In this document: piece after piece, positions 54,530 to 62,807 of the stretch | Layout of the letters: every line of letters begins with the position of its first letter | How positions within the stretch are numbered: the stretch's first letter is position 1 | From: UBA4408 sp002389785 | GTDB taxonomy: Bacteria > Bacteroidota > Bacteroidia > UBA4408 | NCBI GenBank assembly: GCA_035438985.1 | Contig: DAORJK010000002.1 | Coordinates: forward strand, 372,001 to 436,000 | DNA length: 64,000 bases | Reading direction: 5' to 3' | Translations under genes and position numbers: made by a program | The notes under the pieces: model-generated | What the model was told of the DNA's origin: nothing | Seen by the model: the letters and a program-made list of their open reading frames with translations, nothing else | Databases searched by the model: none

Positions 54530-56311
54530 TTATTCAGCCTTCACAAATTTTGAAGTTGAACGAGTAGTAGCATCTATCACCGAAATAGAATAAACACCTT
54601 TCGCTAATTGACTAATGGTTTCATTAATATTTTGTTTACCAGCGTTTACTCTATAACCTTTAGAAAGCACCACTTGTCCTAAATTGTTTTCAATAACAAG
54701 TGTAACCATACCTGCTTCCTTAGCTTCAACACTAACGGTAAGTATATCTTTAGCAGGATTTGGATATAGTCCAAAAACTGGCTCAGCAGCAGCAATAGCC
54801 GAATAAACAACCAGGATGGTACCACTGTTCACTTCTATGTTTACATTACTTACTGTTGGGTTAGTAGCATTAATGGTCACAATAGAAGGAACAGTAGACT
54901 TTCCTGCAACTTCGGCATATATTTGATAAGTGCCGTAAGCGATATTAGGGAAACTGTAATTTCCATTAATATCCGTGGTGGTGGACGCAATTGGGTTATT
55001 GTTCATATCTAATAAAAGGATGGTGATTCCAACGATTGGATCTCCCGGTGACATTAGTCGGTTTGCACCTTGCAATACGCTTCCACCAATAAATCCAGGC
55101 CCACCCGGGTTAGCGCCGGAAACCATGTTGATATTTGCAATTGCAGTTGAATTAATTACAAGTACATTGGTAGCAGTTGTCCAAAATAAACTGCTGGTAT
55201 GGTAGGTAGGCATATAGTAATTGTAGTATGCCGAATTGCTATTCAAAGCAGCTTTAACTAAATAAGCTCCGGGTGCAACATTCGAAAAGAAATAATATCC
55301 TCCCGAATCGATGGAAGTGGTATCAATGGCTGTAAGTAAGGTACTATCGTGACGAATTAAATATACCGTTCCATAATCTGCAGGAGTTAAGAATCCTAAA
55401 CCTGGCAAACTAACTTGTCCGTATACATAAAAACTACTTTGTGTAGATTGTACAGTAACAGTATGGCAAACCTGATCAAAGCAACCAATGGTTGAATCAA
55501 TAACGCTTAAGCAAACTGTATAGGTTCCCGGTGCGTTATAAACATGTATTGGAAACTGTCCTGTTCCGCTAGAACCATCACCAAATGTCCAGAAATAATC
55601 ATAGTTGGCTCCAAAATTTGCATTAAAGTAGGTATTGTTGTTGGCTCCGGTTGATTGGTATCCAAATGCAGCAGTGCAGGTTGTAGAACTGGCAATAGTA
55701 ATGGGTGTACATGCCGAACTTGTGCAACCGCTAGAAGTAGTAGTTGTTAAGCAAACATTGTAGGTTCCTGATGCAGTATAAGTATGTTGTGGGTACATTA
55801 AGTTGGAAACAGGACTTCCATCTCCAAAGTTCCACGAATAGCTGCTAATGGTTGCAGGTGTTCCGTTTTCTGTTGCACTACCCATAAAGAAATAGTTGAA
55901 TGGGTTAGATATCGAATCAGGAATAGCGTAAAAAGTAGTGTTGCAACTAGCAGGATTGCTTGCACATATTACCAATGTTACCGTTGCCGAAGATACAGAA
56001 CCTTGTGCATTTTGAACTTGTTGCGATACATAAGTATTGCAGGATTGGGTCAGAATGTTGAAAACGATATTAGGTCCCATCATTGCTCCTCCGAAAATTG
56101 AAACTGAAAATGCTCCAGCGCTGTTCGTATTTACACAGTTGTAATACACAAAGGATGTTTGCATACTATCTGTATAAATACACACTTGATGATTGTTAAC
56201 TGGATTTCCATTGGTGTCGATAACGGTTCCGCTTAGTAAAAAATTGCCTTGTGCAAATGCTCCAATTACTAAGAAGCAAATAAGGCTGAAGGTGGTAATT
56301 AATTTTTTCAT
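54530..56311 (-). CDS. Secreted PKD-domain protein with T9SS type A domain
   Basis: 593 residues from the ATG at 56311, which begins a signal peptide (MKKLITTFSLICFLVIGAFAQ). Order: a CarboxypepD/SpaA-like beta domain ('LSGTVIDTNGNPVNNHQVCI'), two PKD domains ('SYSWNFGDGSPVSNLMYPQH' and 'YFWTFGDGSSGTGQFPIH'), two further carboxypeptidase-regulatory-like domains ('VYGQVSLPGLG..', 'IASTTTDINGNYSFPNIAYG'), then a T9SS type A sorting domain ('FGLYPNPAKDILTVSVEA' to 'KGVYSISVID'). No enzyme domain is seen; it is probably a surface or adhesin-like protein. A promoter and a dyad lie upstream at 56357-56399. Confidence 0.9.
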   Translation of the reverse strand: MKKLITTFSLICFLVIGAFAQGNFLLSGTVIDTNGNPVNNHQVCIYTDSMQTSFVYYNCVNTNSAGAFSVSIFGGAMMGPNIVFNILTQSCNTYVSQQVQNAQGSVSSATVTLVICASNPASCNTTFYAIPDSISNPFNYFFMGSATENGTPATISSYSWNFGDGSPVSNLMYPQHTYTASGTYNVCLTTTTSSGCTSSACTPITIASSTTCTAAFGYQSTGANNNTYFNANFGANYDYFWTFGDGSSGTGQFPIHVYNAPGTYTVCLSVIDSTIGCFDQVCHTVTVQSTQSSFYVYGQVSLPGLGFLTPADYGTVYLIRHDSTLLTAIDTTSIDSGGYYFFSNVAPGAYLVKAALNSNSAYYNYYMPTYHTSSLFWTTATNVLVINSTAIANINMVSGANPGGPGFIGGSVLQGANRLMSPGDPIVGITILLLDMNNNPIASTTTDINGNYSFPNIAYGTYQIYAEVAGKSTVPSIVTINATNPTVSNVNIEVNSGTILVVYSAIAAAEPVFGLYPNPAKDILTVSVEAKEAGMVTLVIENNLGQVVLSKGYRVNAGKQNINETISQLAKGVYSISVIDATTRSTSKFVKAE

Positions 56312-56356
56312 GTTGTCTTTTGTTTTTGGGTTAAACTTATTTTTATTTTGATGATA

Positions 56357-56387
56357 CAAATGTGTTTTCTTTAATTTAGCTATGCAA
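56357..56387 (-). promoter_or_regulatory. Promoter for the PKD-domain gene
   Basis: TTG (56385-56387) and CACATTTG (56357-56364), with 20 bases between; the -7 element differs from TAnnTTTG in one base. Start of transcription would be near 56351, 40 bases before the ATG. Confidence 0.45.
56371..56387 (+). repeat. 17-bp direct repeat, copy 1
   Basis: TTAATTTAGCTATGCAA, identical to 57488-57504. It overlaps the -33 element of the PKD-gene promoter. Confidence 0.5.
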
Positions 56388-56399
56388 GTTAAATTTGCA
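56383..56399. promoter_or_regulatory. Candidate operator, TGCAA dyad
   Basis: TGCAA and TTGCA are separated by seven bases (TGCAAGTTAAATTTGCA), a perfect five-base dyad lying over the -33 element of the PKD promoter and about 190 bp upstream of the QueD gene. Confidence 0.35.
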
Positions 56400-56585
56400 A
56401 AAATCTTACCTGTTCAAACTATACAGTATTGCTTATAGACCTTTAAATAGTATACTTTAATATCAAAATTTATGTTTTGTCCACATGCATTATTTTGCTT
56501 GTTTTTTTCGAAAAAAGCACTTCATTCAAGAGTTATTTTTCAGACTGCTCGATTTTTTATTATTTTGCCGGCAAAGCAAAACAGG

Positions 56586-57020
56586 ATGATAGTTGCAAAG
56601 GAATTTAAATGGGAAGCTGCTCACCGCTTGCCAAGGCATAATGGTAAATGCAAACACTTGCATGGCCACTCTTACAAGATGGTAGTAGAATTTGAAGGAG
56701 AGCCCGATGAAACGGGTATGGTGATGGATTTTAATGTATTAAAAAGCCTTGTACAACCAATCGTTGATCAACTGGATCATACCACTATAATTGCTAAAAG
56801 CGATGTTGAATTGCGCGAAACTTTCCTGGCCAAATCATGGAAATATTTTGAAATGGAGAAGGAATCAACTGCTGAAAATTTGTGTGCTTTGATACTTGAC
56901 TTTATTACTAAAAATAACCTTCAACTATTGCGCACAAATTCAATACGTGCAATTTGTATAAAAATTTCGGAAACAGCTTCTGCTTACGCTTCTTTAAGAG
57001 TTGAAATGGCTGCAGGTTAG
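56586..57020 (+). CDS. queD: 6-carboxytetrahydropterin synthase-like (QueD/PTPS family)
   Basis: 144 residues from the ATG at 56586; the frame is open upstream but the extra 38 codons do not fit the family. Zinc ligands are H13, H26 and H28, and the catalytic Cys is C22 in 'KCKHLHGHSY'. A His in 'QLDHTTI' and 'KISETASAYA' (Glu) complete the site. QueD turns dihydroneopterin triphosphate into 6-carboxytetrahydropterin for queuosine; close relatives make 6-pyruvoyl-tetrahydropterin. No queC or queE is nearby, so the exact product is inferred from the family. The gene is on the opposite strand to its neighbours. Confidence 0.9.
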   Translation: MIVAKEFKWEAAHRLPRHNGKCKHLHGHSYKMVVEFEGEPDETGMVMDFNVLKSLVQPIVDQLDHTTIIAKSDVELRETFLAKSWKYFEMEKESTAENLCALILDFITKNNLQLLRTNSIRAICIKISETASAYASLRVEMAAG

Positions 57021-57100
57021 CGCAATTAATAGTCTAGTTCAAGCGCTGTTCAACCAACACTTGAAAATTAAAAGAAATTATACTTGAATTAATGTGGAAT

Positions 57101-57472
57101 TCAGGCGGTTGTTTTACTTAGCTCTTCTCCTTGTTCATTTTGTTCAGCTAACGTCCATCCATCGGTAACTGTTGTTTCCAACCACACTCTTCCCGATTTT
57201 CTAAAAACCTGAACAGCCAATCCATATATATCGCTAAACCGTTGTTCTAAATCATTAACCGTCATCGCTGCGTTAATTACTAAATGACCTTTTGTGTGAA
57301 TCGTGCGACATTCACCCAAGGTTTTGCTATTGTTCTTGACAAATTTTTTTGAACTAGCGGCCCCCGGCTTGTGAGGCTTCGAAAAAAACTCAAGTTTAAG
57401 AAAGGGAAAAACCGAATTAAATTCTTCTTGTATAGCAGAAATTTTTCGTCGATCATTTATTGTTACCAGCAT
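57101..57472 (-). CDS. Conserved small protein of unknown function
   Basis: 123 residues. It begins 'MLVTINDRRKISAIQEEFN' and contains 'FSKPHKPGAASSKKF', 'GHLVINAAMTVNDLEQRFS' and 'YGLAVQVFRKSGRVWLETT'. It is basic in the middle and acidic at the end. No signal peptide, no membrane segment and no motif I recognise. I have no family name, though the composition is that of a real folded cytosolic protein. It lies 175 bp downstream of the receiver-Crp gene on the same strand, with its own promoter-like sequence just upstream. Its link to that regulator is inferred from position only. Confidence 0.75.
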   Translation of the reverse strand: MLVTINDRRKISAIQEEFNSVFPFLKLEFFSKPHKPGAASSKKFVKNNSKTLGECRTIHTKGHLVINAAMTVNDLEQRFSDIYGLAVQVFRKSGRVWLETTVTDGWTLAEQNEQGEELSKTTA

Positions 57473-57487
57473 AGCCTCTTATGATAG

Positions 57488-57504
57488 TTAATTTAGCTAT
57501 GCAA
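57488..57504 (+). repeat. 17-bp direct repeat, copy 2
   Basis: TTAATTTAGCTATGCAA, identical to 56371-56387. It partly overlaps the -7 element of the promoter at 57502-57531. Confidence 0.5.
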
Positions 57505-57531
57505 AAATACAGGTGAAGTAACTTTCTTGAA
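57502..57531 (-). promoter_or_regulatory. Promoter for the small unknown gene
   Basis: TATTTTTG, followed by C (57501-57509), matches the -7 consensus exactly. TTC (57529-57531) sits 19 bases upstream, one base off TTG. The start of transcription would be about 25 bases before the ATG at 57472. Confidence 0.45.
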
Positions 57532-57647
57532 ATGAGAGAAGTCAGAACAATTACTGATACATATCATGTACCTACCATTTTGTACAGTACCTTGAGTCTT
57601 ATCTAATTTTGAAGAGGTAGCTTATTCGACAAAGGCTGATTATTAAA

Positions 57648-58706
57648 CTAATTTTTCATTTTCGCTAACTTCTCATAATTCAAAATGGTAATAGTACCGG
57701 CTGAAATTTCGATGTACTTTTCTTCCTTAAAATCACTTAAAGTTCGTATGACAGTTTCGGTGGCAGTACCAACAATATTCGCTAAATCTTCACGAGAAAC
57801 ATGCATACTGAATTTTTGATCGCTGGCAGATTTGTATTTATCCGATAGTTTTACCAATGCTTCAGCAACCCTTTTGCGCACGGAGTTATAAGCCAGCTTA
57901 ACCAATTGCTTTTCTTTTTCACGTAAATTATTTGAAAGCAATTCAATAAATTTCCGTGACACTTCAGCGTTTTTATAGATCAAATCGTAAAAATCTTCTT
58001 TGGGAATCATGTAAACTTCACTGTCTTCAAGTGCTGTGGCAGTGTTGGTATGTTTCTCGCCTTGCAACAGCGAAAGGTAGCCAAAAAAATCTCCTTCTTT
58101 ATACAACTCGGTAATTAGCTCCTTACCTATTTCATTGCTTTGAAAAGTTTTTATTTTCCCTTTGTTTACAAAATAAACTCCTTTGGGATAGGAACCTTCA
58201 GTATAGATATCGTCTTTCTTTTTATAGCTTCTTACTTCCTGTTCTTTTGAAAGTTCTTTCAACGATTCAATGCCTTTTGCTTCCGAAATAAAATCACTAA
58301 TTCCTTTTAAATTTTTAGTGAATTCTTTTTTCAAAATGCTGTTTTTACGTAATCTACTTTCAATGGCATTCAGCAAATCCATATCATCAAATGGCTTGGT
58401 AATATAATCATCGGCCCCCATTTCCATGCCCTTTCTGAAATCGCTTCGTTCTGCCTTGGCAGTTAAAAATATAAAAGGAATTCCGGCGGTTTCATCGTTT
58501 TTTGAAAGCATGTGTAACACGCCATGTCCATCCAACACTGGCATCATGATGTCGCAAATAATTAAATCAGGTTTTTCTTTTTGAGCCAATTCAACACCTT
58601 CTTTGCCATGCTTTGCGGTAATTACCTTGTACTTGGCTAATTCAAGTATTTCAGCAGTGTTTTCTCGTACGTCTTTGTTATCTTCAATCAATAATATAGT
58701 AGTCAT
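57648..58706 (-). CDS. Response regulator with receiver and Crp/Fnr-type DNA-binding output
   Basis: 352 residues. Receiver (1-120): E8-D9, phospho-Asp D52 in 'LIICDIMMPVLDGHGVL', 'FLTAKAE' and 'DDYITKPFDD'. A linker leads to a cyclic-nucleotide-binding-like domain (about 155-270, 'GVYFVNKGKIKTF', 'LYKEGDFFGYLSLLQGEKHT') and a Crp-type winged helix (about 280-345, 'VSREDLANIVGTATETVIRTLSDFKEE', in two parts). No Cys cluster for iron-sulfur is seen, so it is not Fnr-like in redox sensing. It is three bases downstream of the PAS kinase, its likely phosphodonor. The receiver-Crp fusion occurs in Bacteroidetes. Confidence 0.93.
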   Translation of the reverse strand: MTTILLIEDNKDVRENTAEILELAKYKVITAKHGKEGVELAQKEKPDLIICDIMMPVLDGHGVLHMLSKNDETAGIPFIFLTAKAERSDFRKGMEMGADDYITKPFDDMDLLNAIESRLRKNSILKKEFTKNLKGISDFISEAKGIESLKELSKEQEVRSYKKKDDIYTEGSYPKGVYFVNKGKIKTFQSNEIGKELITELYKEGDFFGYLSLLQGEKHTNTATALEDSEVYMIPKEDFYDLIYKNAEVSRKFIELLSNNLREKEKQLVKLAYNSVRKRVAEALVKLSDKYKSASDQKFSMHVSREDLANIVGTATETVIRTLSDFKEEKYIEISAGTITILNYEKLAKMKN

Positions 58707-58709
58707 AGT

Positions 58710-59915
58710 TTATTGTGGTATTATGATGGTAAAGGTTGTTCCTTTATTTTCTTTGCTTTCAAAATCCAATGTAGCATTCATCAATTCGGCGTAACGAGAT
58801 ACAATGGCTAATCCCAAGCCGGTACCTTGTATGTGGGTTGCATTGTTTCCTCTGAAAAAGCGTTCAAACAAATGTTCTTGATCTTCCTTCGGAATTCCAA
58901 TTCCGTTGTCTTTTACCGAAATACGCAAGGATGAATTTTGAACTTTCACACTTACTTCTACTGTACCTCCATTGGGTGAAAACTTTAGTGCGTTAGAGAT
59001 TAAATTAAACAAAATGTTTTTCACCAATTTTTTATCCAAAACAACCTGTTCATTGCCGCTATATGAAAGGGCAATTTGTTGATTGTTTTGGGCCATCCCC
59101 AACATGTCTGAAATTATTTCGTTAATAAAAGTCTTTAGGTTAATGGCTTCCGGCAGGTTTTCAATTTTGCCTTCCTCCAACTTGCTTACCGATAAAAAAT
59201 CATTCAGGATATCGGTTAGGTTATTGATTGAAGTTTTAATCTTACCTACATGTTTCAACTGATTTTCGGTATCCTTTTGCTCACCATACTTGGTTACCAG
59301 TGAAAGTGACGAGAGCATGGTGGTAAGTGGAGTTCTAAACTCGTGAGAAGCCATCGAAACAAAGCGCGTCTTTAATTCATTCAAGTCTTTTTCCTTTTCC
59401 AAAGCCTGTCTTAAATCTTCTTTTGTTTTCTGTAATTCATCTACAGCCTCCTCCAAAATAAGTGTACGGTTTTTAACTTGTCTCTCAAGTTCTACCGAAT
59501 AATTTTTTAATTTATCTTCCGCTTGTTTGCGAATGCTGATGTCGATTATAAAGGCGATCACAAACTTTCCTTCCGGTGTTGAGTATGGACTTAAACTAAT
59601 TTCAACAGGAAACTCGGTTCCGTCTTTTTTTAAGCCATGAAGTTCCATCCCTTGCCCCATGGAGCGAGGATGTGGATGTTGTTGAAATTTAGTTCTGGAT
59701 TCTAAATGTTTATCACTGAGTTTTTTGGGAATCAGTGTTTCAATTTTTTGTCCGGTTAATTCGCCTTTTCCATACCCAAATAACTTCTCGGCGCTTGGAT
59801 TTGCCTGGGTAATTGTTCCGGTATCGTCGCTCACTAAAATTCCTTCTGTTGCATACAAAAACAAGGCATTTACTCCCTCTTTACTATCCACGTTTTGGCT
59901 TACTAGTTGGTGCAT
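58710..59915 (-). CDS. Soluble PAS sensor histidine kinase
   Basis: 401 residues from the ATG at 59915; a longer frame begins with TTG at 59945. One PAS domain (about 10-130, 'ATEGILVSDDTGTITQANPS', 'LFGYGKGELTGQKIETLIP', 'LKKDGTEFPVEISLSPYS'), a coiled-coil linker, HisKA ('FVSMASHEFRTPLTTMLSSL', phosphorylated His in SHEFR) and HATPase_c ('NLISNALKFSPNG', 'DNGIGIPKEDQ', 'GTGLGLAIV'). There is no membrane helix, so it senses a cytosolic cue. TAACTTTGC (59942-59950) matches the -7 element 27 bases before the ATG. It precedes the receiver-Crp gene by three bases, and the pair is a two-component system. Confidence 0.93.
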   Translation of the reverse strand: MHQLVSQNVDSKEGVNALFLYATEGILVSDDTGTITQANPSAEKLFGYGKGELTGQKIETLIPKKLSDKHLESRTKFQQHPHPRSMGQGMELHGLKKDGTEFPVEISLSPYSTPEGKFVIAFIIDISIRKQAEDKLKNYSVELERQVKNRTLILEEAVDELQKTKEDLRQALEKEKDLNELKTRFVSMASHEFRTPLTTMLSSLSLVTKYGEQKDTENQLKHVGKIKTSINNLTDILNDFLSVSKLEEGKIENLPEAINLKTFINEIISDMLGMAQNNQQIALSYSGNEQVVLDKKLVKNILFNLISNALKFSPNGGTVEVSVKVQNSSLRISVKDNGIGIPKEDQEHLFERFFRGNNATHIQGTGLGLAIVSRYAELMNATLDFESKENKGTTFTIIIPQ

Positions 59916-60066
59916 GGCTAAATTACAATTTTTGGCAACATGCAAAGTTATTTTACTGAAATTTAAAAAATATGACTTTGGTCAGTTTGTGTTTTTATTC
60001 AAGCAACCTTATCAAGTATTGAATTGGAATGCTTTGCATCGCAAGATTCACATGTAGTTGGGAGAA

Positions 60067-60106
60067 ATAAAAAACCGCTTCTAAGAATTTTCTCGGAAGC
60101 GGTTTT
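60067..60106 (-). terminator. Rho-independent terminator after pnp
   Basis: On the minus strand, AAAACCGCTTC (60096-60106) pairs with GAAGCGGTTTT (60071-60081) and runs into a T-rich stretch. An 11-bp stem. Confidence 0.92.
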
Positions 60107-60123
60107 CATTCAACATTATATTT

Positions 60124-62262
60124 TTAAGCTTGTTGTTCAGCTTGCTTTTCTGGCTTAGGTAATAAAGCCTTACGCGATAGTTTAAATTTTCCGGTTTTGG
60201 GATCTGTTCCAATTAATTTTACTTGGATTTTTTCACCTTCTTTCAGTACCCCTTCCAAGCTGTCTAATCGCTTGTGGTCTACTTCCGAAATGTGCAACAA
60301 TCCATCTTTCCCCGGCATAAATTCAACAAAGGCTCCAAAAGCAAGAATCGATTTAATTTTTCCTTCATAGGTTTCACCTACTTCCGGAATCGCAACTATT
60401 GCACGAATCTTAGCCATTGCTTTGTCGATGTTTTCTTTATTATCACTCGATACTTGCACAAAACCTTGATTGTCGATTTCTTCAATGGTAATAATAGTAT
60501 TGGTTTCACGCTGCATTTCCTGAATAATTTTTCCACCCGGTCCGATAATCGCTCCAATGAATTCCTTTGGAATGGTAATTTTCACAATACGCGGTGCATG
60601 TGGCTTGTAGTCTTCACGCGGTGCCGCTAAGGTTTTTTTCATCTCACCCAAAATGTGCATTCTTCCTGCTTTCGCTTGTTCCAATGCTTCTGTTAATACA
60701 GCATAACTCAAGCCATCCACTTTAATATCCATTTGACAAGCGGTGATTCCTTTTTCTGAACCCACTACTTTAAAATCCATGTCTCCCAAGTGGTCCTCAT
60801 CACCCAAAATATCCGATAATACTGCATATTTTCCGGTACTGTCGGTTATTAAACCCATTGCAATTCCAGATACCGGGCGAGTTAATTGCACACCGGCATC
60901 CATTAATGCCAAGGTACCTGCACACACAGTCGCCATCGACGACGAACCGTTTGATTCTAAAATATCCGATACAACTCGCACTGTATAGGGGTTTTCAAGT
61001 GGCATTACTTGCTTAATTCCACGCATGGCCAAATTTCCGTGTCCAACTTCACGACGTCCAACACCGCGATTCGGTTTTACCTCACCGGTTGAGAAACCTG
61101 GAAAATTGTAATGCAACAAAAAGTTGTTTTTCCCATTGATCATGGCACCATCAATTAATTGCTCATCCATCTTCGTTCCTAAGGTAACCGATGTTAACGA
61201 TTGAGTTTCGCCACGAGTAAATATTGCTGAACCATGCGCAGCAGGCAAATAATCCACCTCGCTCCAAATAGGTCGAATTTGATCGAGCTTACGTCCATCT
61301 AAGCGGGTGCGCTCATTCAAAACGCTGGCTCGAACAGCTTCCTTTTCAACATCGTGAAAATATTTTCCAATTAAAAATGCTTCAGCCTTTTGTTGCTCTT
61401 CGCTAAGTGTTTCAACAAATTCCTTTTTTATAGCAGAAAATAATTCCTTGCGGATATTTTTATTGTCATTTCCTGATCTTGCTACTGCATAAATTTTATC
61501 ATAACAAGCTTTGGTAATTGCTTCTTTTAATTCAGGATTGTGTTTTTCGTGCACATATTCGCGTTTAGCCGGAGCATTTGCCATTACTGCAAATTCTTCC
61601 TGTGCTTTACACAATAATTTGATGGTTTCATGTGCAAGTTTTAAGGCTTCCAACATATCCGCCTCACTGCATTCTTTCATTTCACCTTCTACCATGTTTA
61701 TGTCTTTAGCAGAGGCAGCAACCATAATATCCATATCGGCATTTGCTAATTCCGACATTAATGGATTCACAACAAATTTACCATCAATGCGAGCAACACG
61801 TACTTCGGCAATTGGTCCGTTAAATGGAATATCTGAAATAGTCAGTGCCGCTGAAGCAGCCAATGCCGCCAACGCATCCGGTAATATGTTCTTATCAGCC
61901 GAAATTAAGCTAATCATAACTTGGGTATCAGCATGATAATTTTCCGGAAATAAAGGTCGCAAAGCACGGTCAACTAATCTGCTGATCAATACTTCATAAT
62001 CCGATAATTTTGCTTCTCGTTTGAAAAATCCTCCCGGAAATCTTCCTACTGCTGCGTATTTTTCTTGATAATCAACTGAAAGTGGTAAAAAATCTACATT
62101 CTCACCGGCTTCTTTTTTTGATACAACTGTAGCCAATAACATGGTATTGCCCATTTTTACTACTACCGATGCATCTGCTTGTTTAGCCAGTTTTCCGGTT
62201 TCTAAACTAATGGTTCTACCATCTCCTAACTCAATTGTTTTTGTTATTCCTTTTGGTGACAT
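60124..62262 (-). CDS. pnp: Polyribonucleotide nucleotidyltransferase (PNPase)
   Basis: 712 residues, the usual length. Two RNase PH domains (about 10-215 and 310-540) carry 'FPGGFFKREAKLSDYEVLISR' (in parts) and 'RGETQSLTS..', 'FSTGEVKPNRGVGRREVGHG', and 'ILGDEDHLGDMDFKV' with the metal-binding Asp residues. A KH domain ('IVKITIPKEFIGAIIGPGGKII') and an S1 domain ('GETYEGKIKSILAFGAFVEF') follow. The enzyme degrades RNA with phosphate, from 3' to 5', and can add tails. It lies downstream of rpsO as in many bacteria, with the rpsO terminator between, and has its own terminator. Confidence 0.98.
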   Translation of the reverse strand: MSPKGITKTIELGDGRTISLETGKLAKQADASVVVKMGNTMLLATVVSKKEAGENVDFLPLSVDYQEKYAAVGRFPGGFFKREAKLSDYEVLISRLVDRALRPLFPENYHADTQVMISLISADKNILPDALAALAASAALTISDIPFNGPIAEVRVARIDGKFVVNPLMSELANADMDIMVAASAKDINMVEGEMKECSEADMLEALKLAHETIKLLCKAQEEFAVMANAPAKREYVHEKHNPELKEAITKACYDKIYAVARSGNDNKNIRKELFSAIKKEFVETLSEEQQKAEAFLIGKYFHDVEKEAVRASVLNERTRLDGRKLDQIRPIWSEVDYLPAAHGSAIFTRGETQSLTSVTLGTKMDEQLIDGAMINGKNNFLLHYNFPGFSTGEVKPNRGVGRREVGHGNLAMRGIKQVMPLENPYTVRVVSDILESNGSSSMATVCAGTLALMDAGVQLTRPVSGIAMGLITDSTGKYAVLSDILGDEDHLGDMDFKVVGSEKGITACQMDIKVDGLSYAVLTEALEQAKAGRMHILGEMKKTLAAPREDYKPHAPRIVKITIPKEFIGAIIGPGGKIIQEMQRETNTIITIEEIDNQGFVQVSSDNKENIDKAMAKIRAIVAIPEVGETYEGKIKSILAFGAFVEFMPGKDGLLHISEVDHKRLDSLEGVLKEGEKIQVKLIGTDPKTGKFKLSRKALLPKPEKQAEQQA

Positions 62263-62401
62263 CTTGTTTTTGTTTTATGCAATAGGTTTCATCTTTTGGC
62301 CTATCGCGGTTTATATTAATTGGTAATTGTTTTGCTCGTGTTGATTTTACTTACCTGGGATTTTGTTTAAAACAGATTATAAACAAGCATGGGTATGTAT
62401 A

Positions 62402-62434
62402 GAAAAAAAGGCAATCTAAAGACTGCCTTTTTTT
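62402..62434 (-). terminator. Rho-independent terminator after rpsO
   Basis: GGCAGTC (62421-62427, minus strand) pairs with GATTGCC (62410-62416) with one G-T pair and a TTTA loop, flanked by A7 and T7. It separates rpsO from pnp. Confidence 0.9.
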
Positions 62435-62447
62435 ATGATTCAGGTAA

Positions 62448-62717
62448 TTATTTCCTTAAATCTAGTTTTTTGATGATTGCTCGGTAGCGCTCAATATCTG
62501 TATTGTGAAGATAATTTAATAAACCTCTGCGTTTACCTACTAAAGCAATTAAAGATTTTTGTGTTGCAAAATCTTTCTTATTCGATTTTAAATGATCGGT
62601 AAGGTGATTAATTCGGTGTGTAAACAAAGCAATTTGACCTTCTGAAGAACCTGTGTTAGTTTCGGTTTTGCCGTGTTTTTTAAATATGTCTTTCTTAATT
62701 TCTGAAGTTAAATACAT
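62448..62717 (-). CDS. rpsO: Ribosomal protein S15
   Basis: 89 residues, exact family length. 'NTGSSEGQIALFTHRINHLTDHLKSNKKD' (in two parts) and 'KSLIALVGKRRGLLNYLHNTDIERYRAIIKKL' (in parts) are the S15 core that binds 16S rRNA and helps assemble the small subunit. The order rpsO-pnp is conserved in many bacteria. A near-perfect promoter lies 35-64 bases upstream of the ATG. No S15-binding autoregulatory structure could be recognised in the short leader. Confidence 0.98.
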   Translation of the reverse strand: MYLTSEIKKDIFKKHGKTETNTGSSEGQIALFTHRINHLTDHLKSNKKDFATQKSLIALVGKRRGLLNYLHNTDIERYRAIIKKLDLRK

Positions 62718-62751
62718 GTTGTTCTGTTTTCTAAATTTTGAAAATGAGGCG

Positions 62752-62781
62752 CAAATATAGCTATTATTTTCATTTAAACAA
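62752..62781 (-). promoter_or_regulatory. rpsO promoter
   Basis: TTG (62779-62781), 19 bases, TATATTTG followed by C (62751-62759): an ideal Bacteroidetes promoter. Transcription should begin near 62746, giving a leader of about 29 bases. Confidence 0.75.
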
Positions 62782-62807
62782 GTAGCTAAGGCATCTTTTA
62801 ATTTACC

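Noticed and set aside
58710..59915. FixL-like haem-PAS in the soluble kinase (a His in 'SDKHLESR' aligns with the FixL haem ligand; the FixL Arg position is Met)
   Set aside because: The same His and 'GxGxxLxGxxKDGxEFPVEISLS' pattern occurs in a very large PAS subgroup not known to bind haem, so the alignment is not evidence enough.
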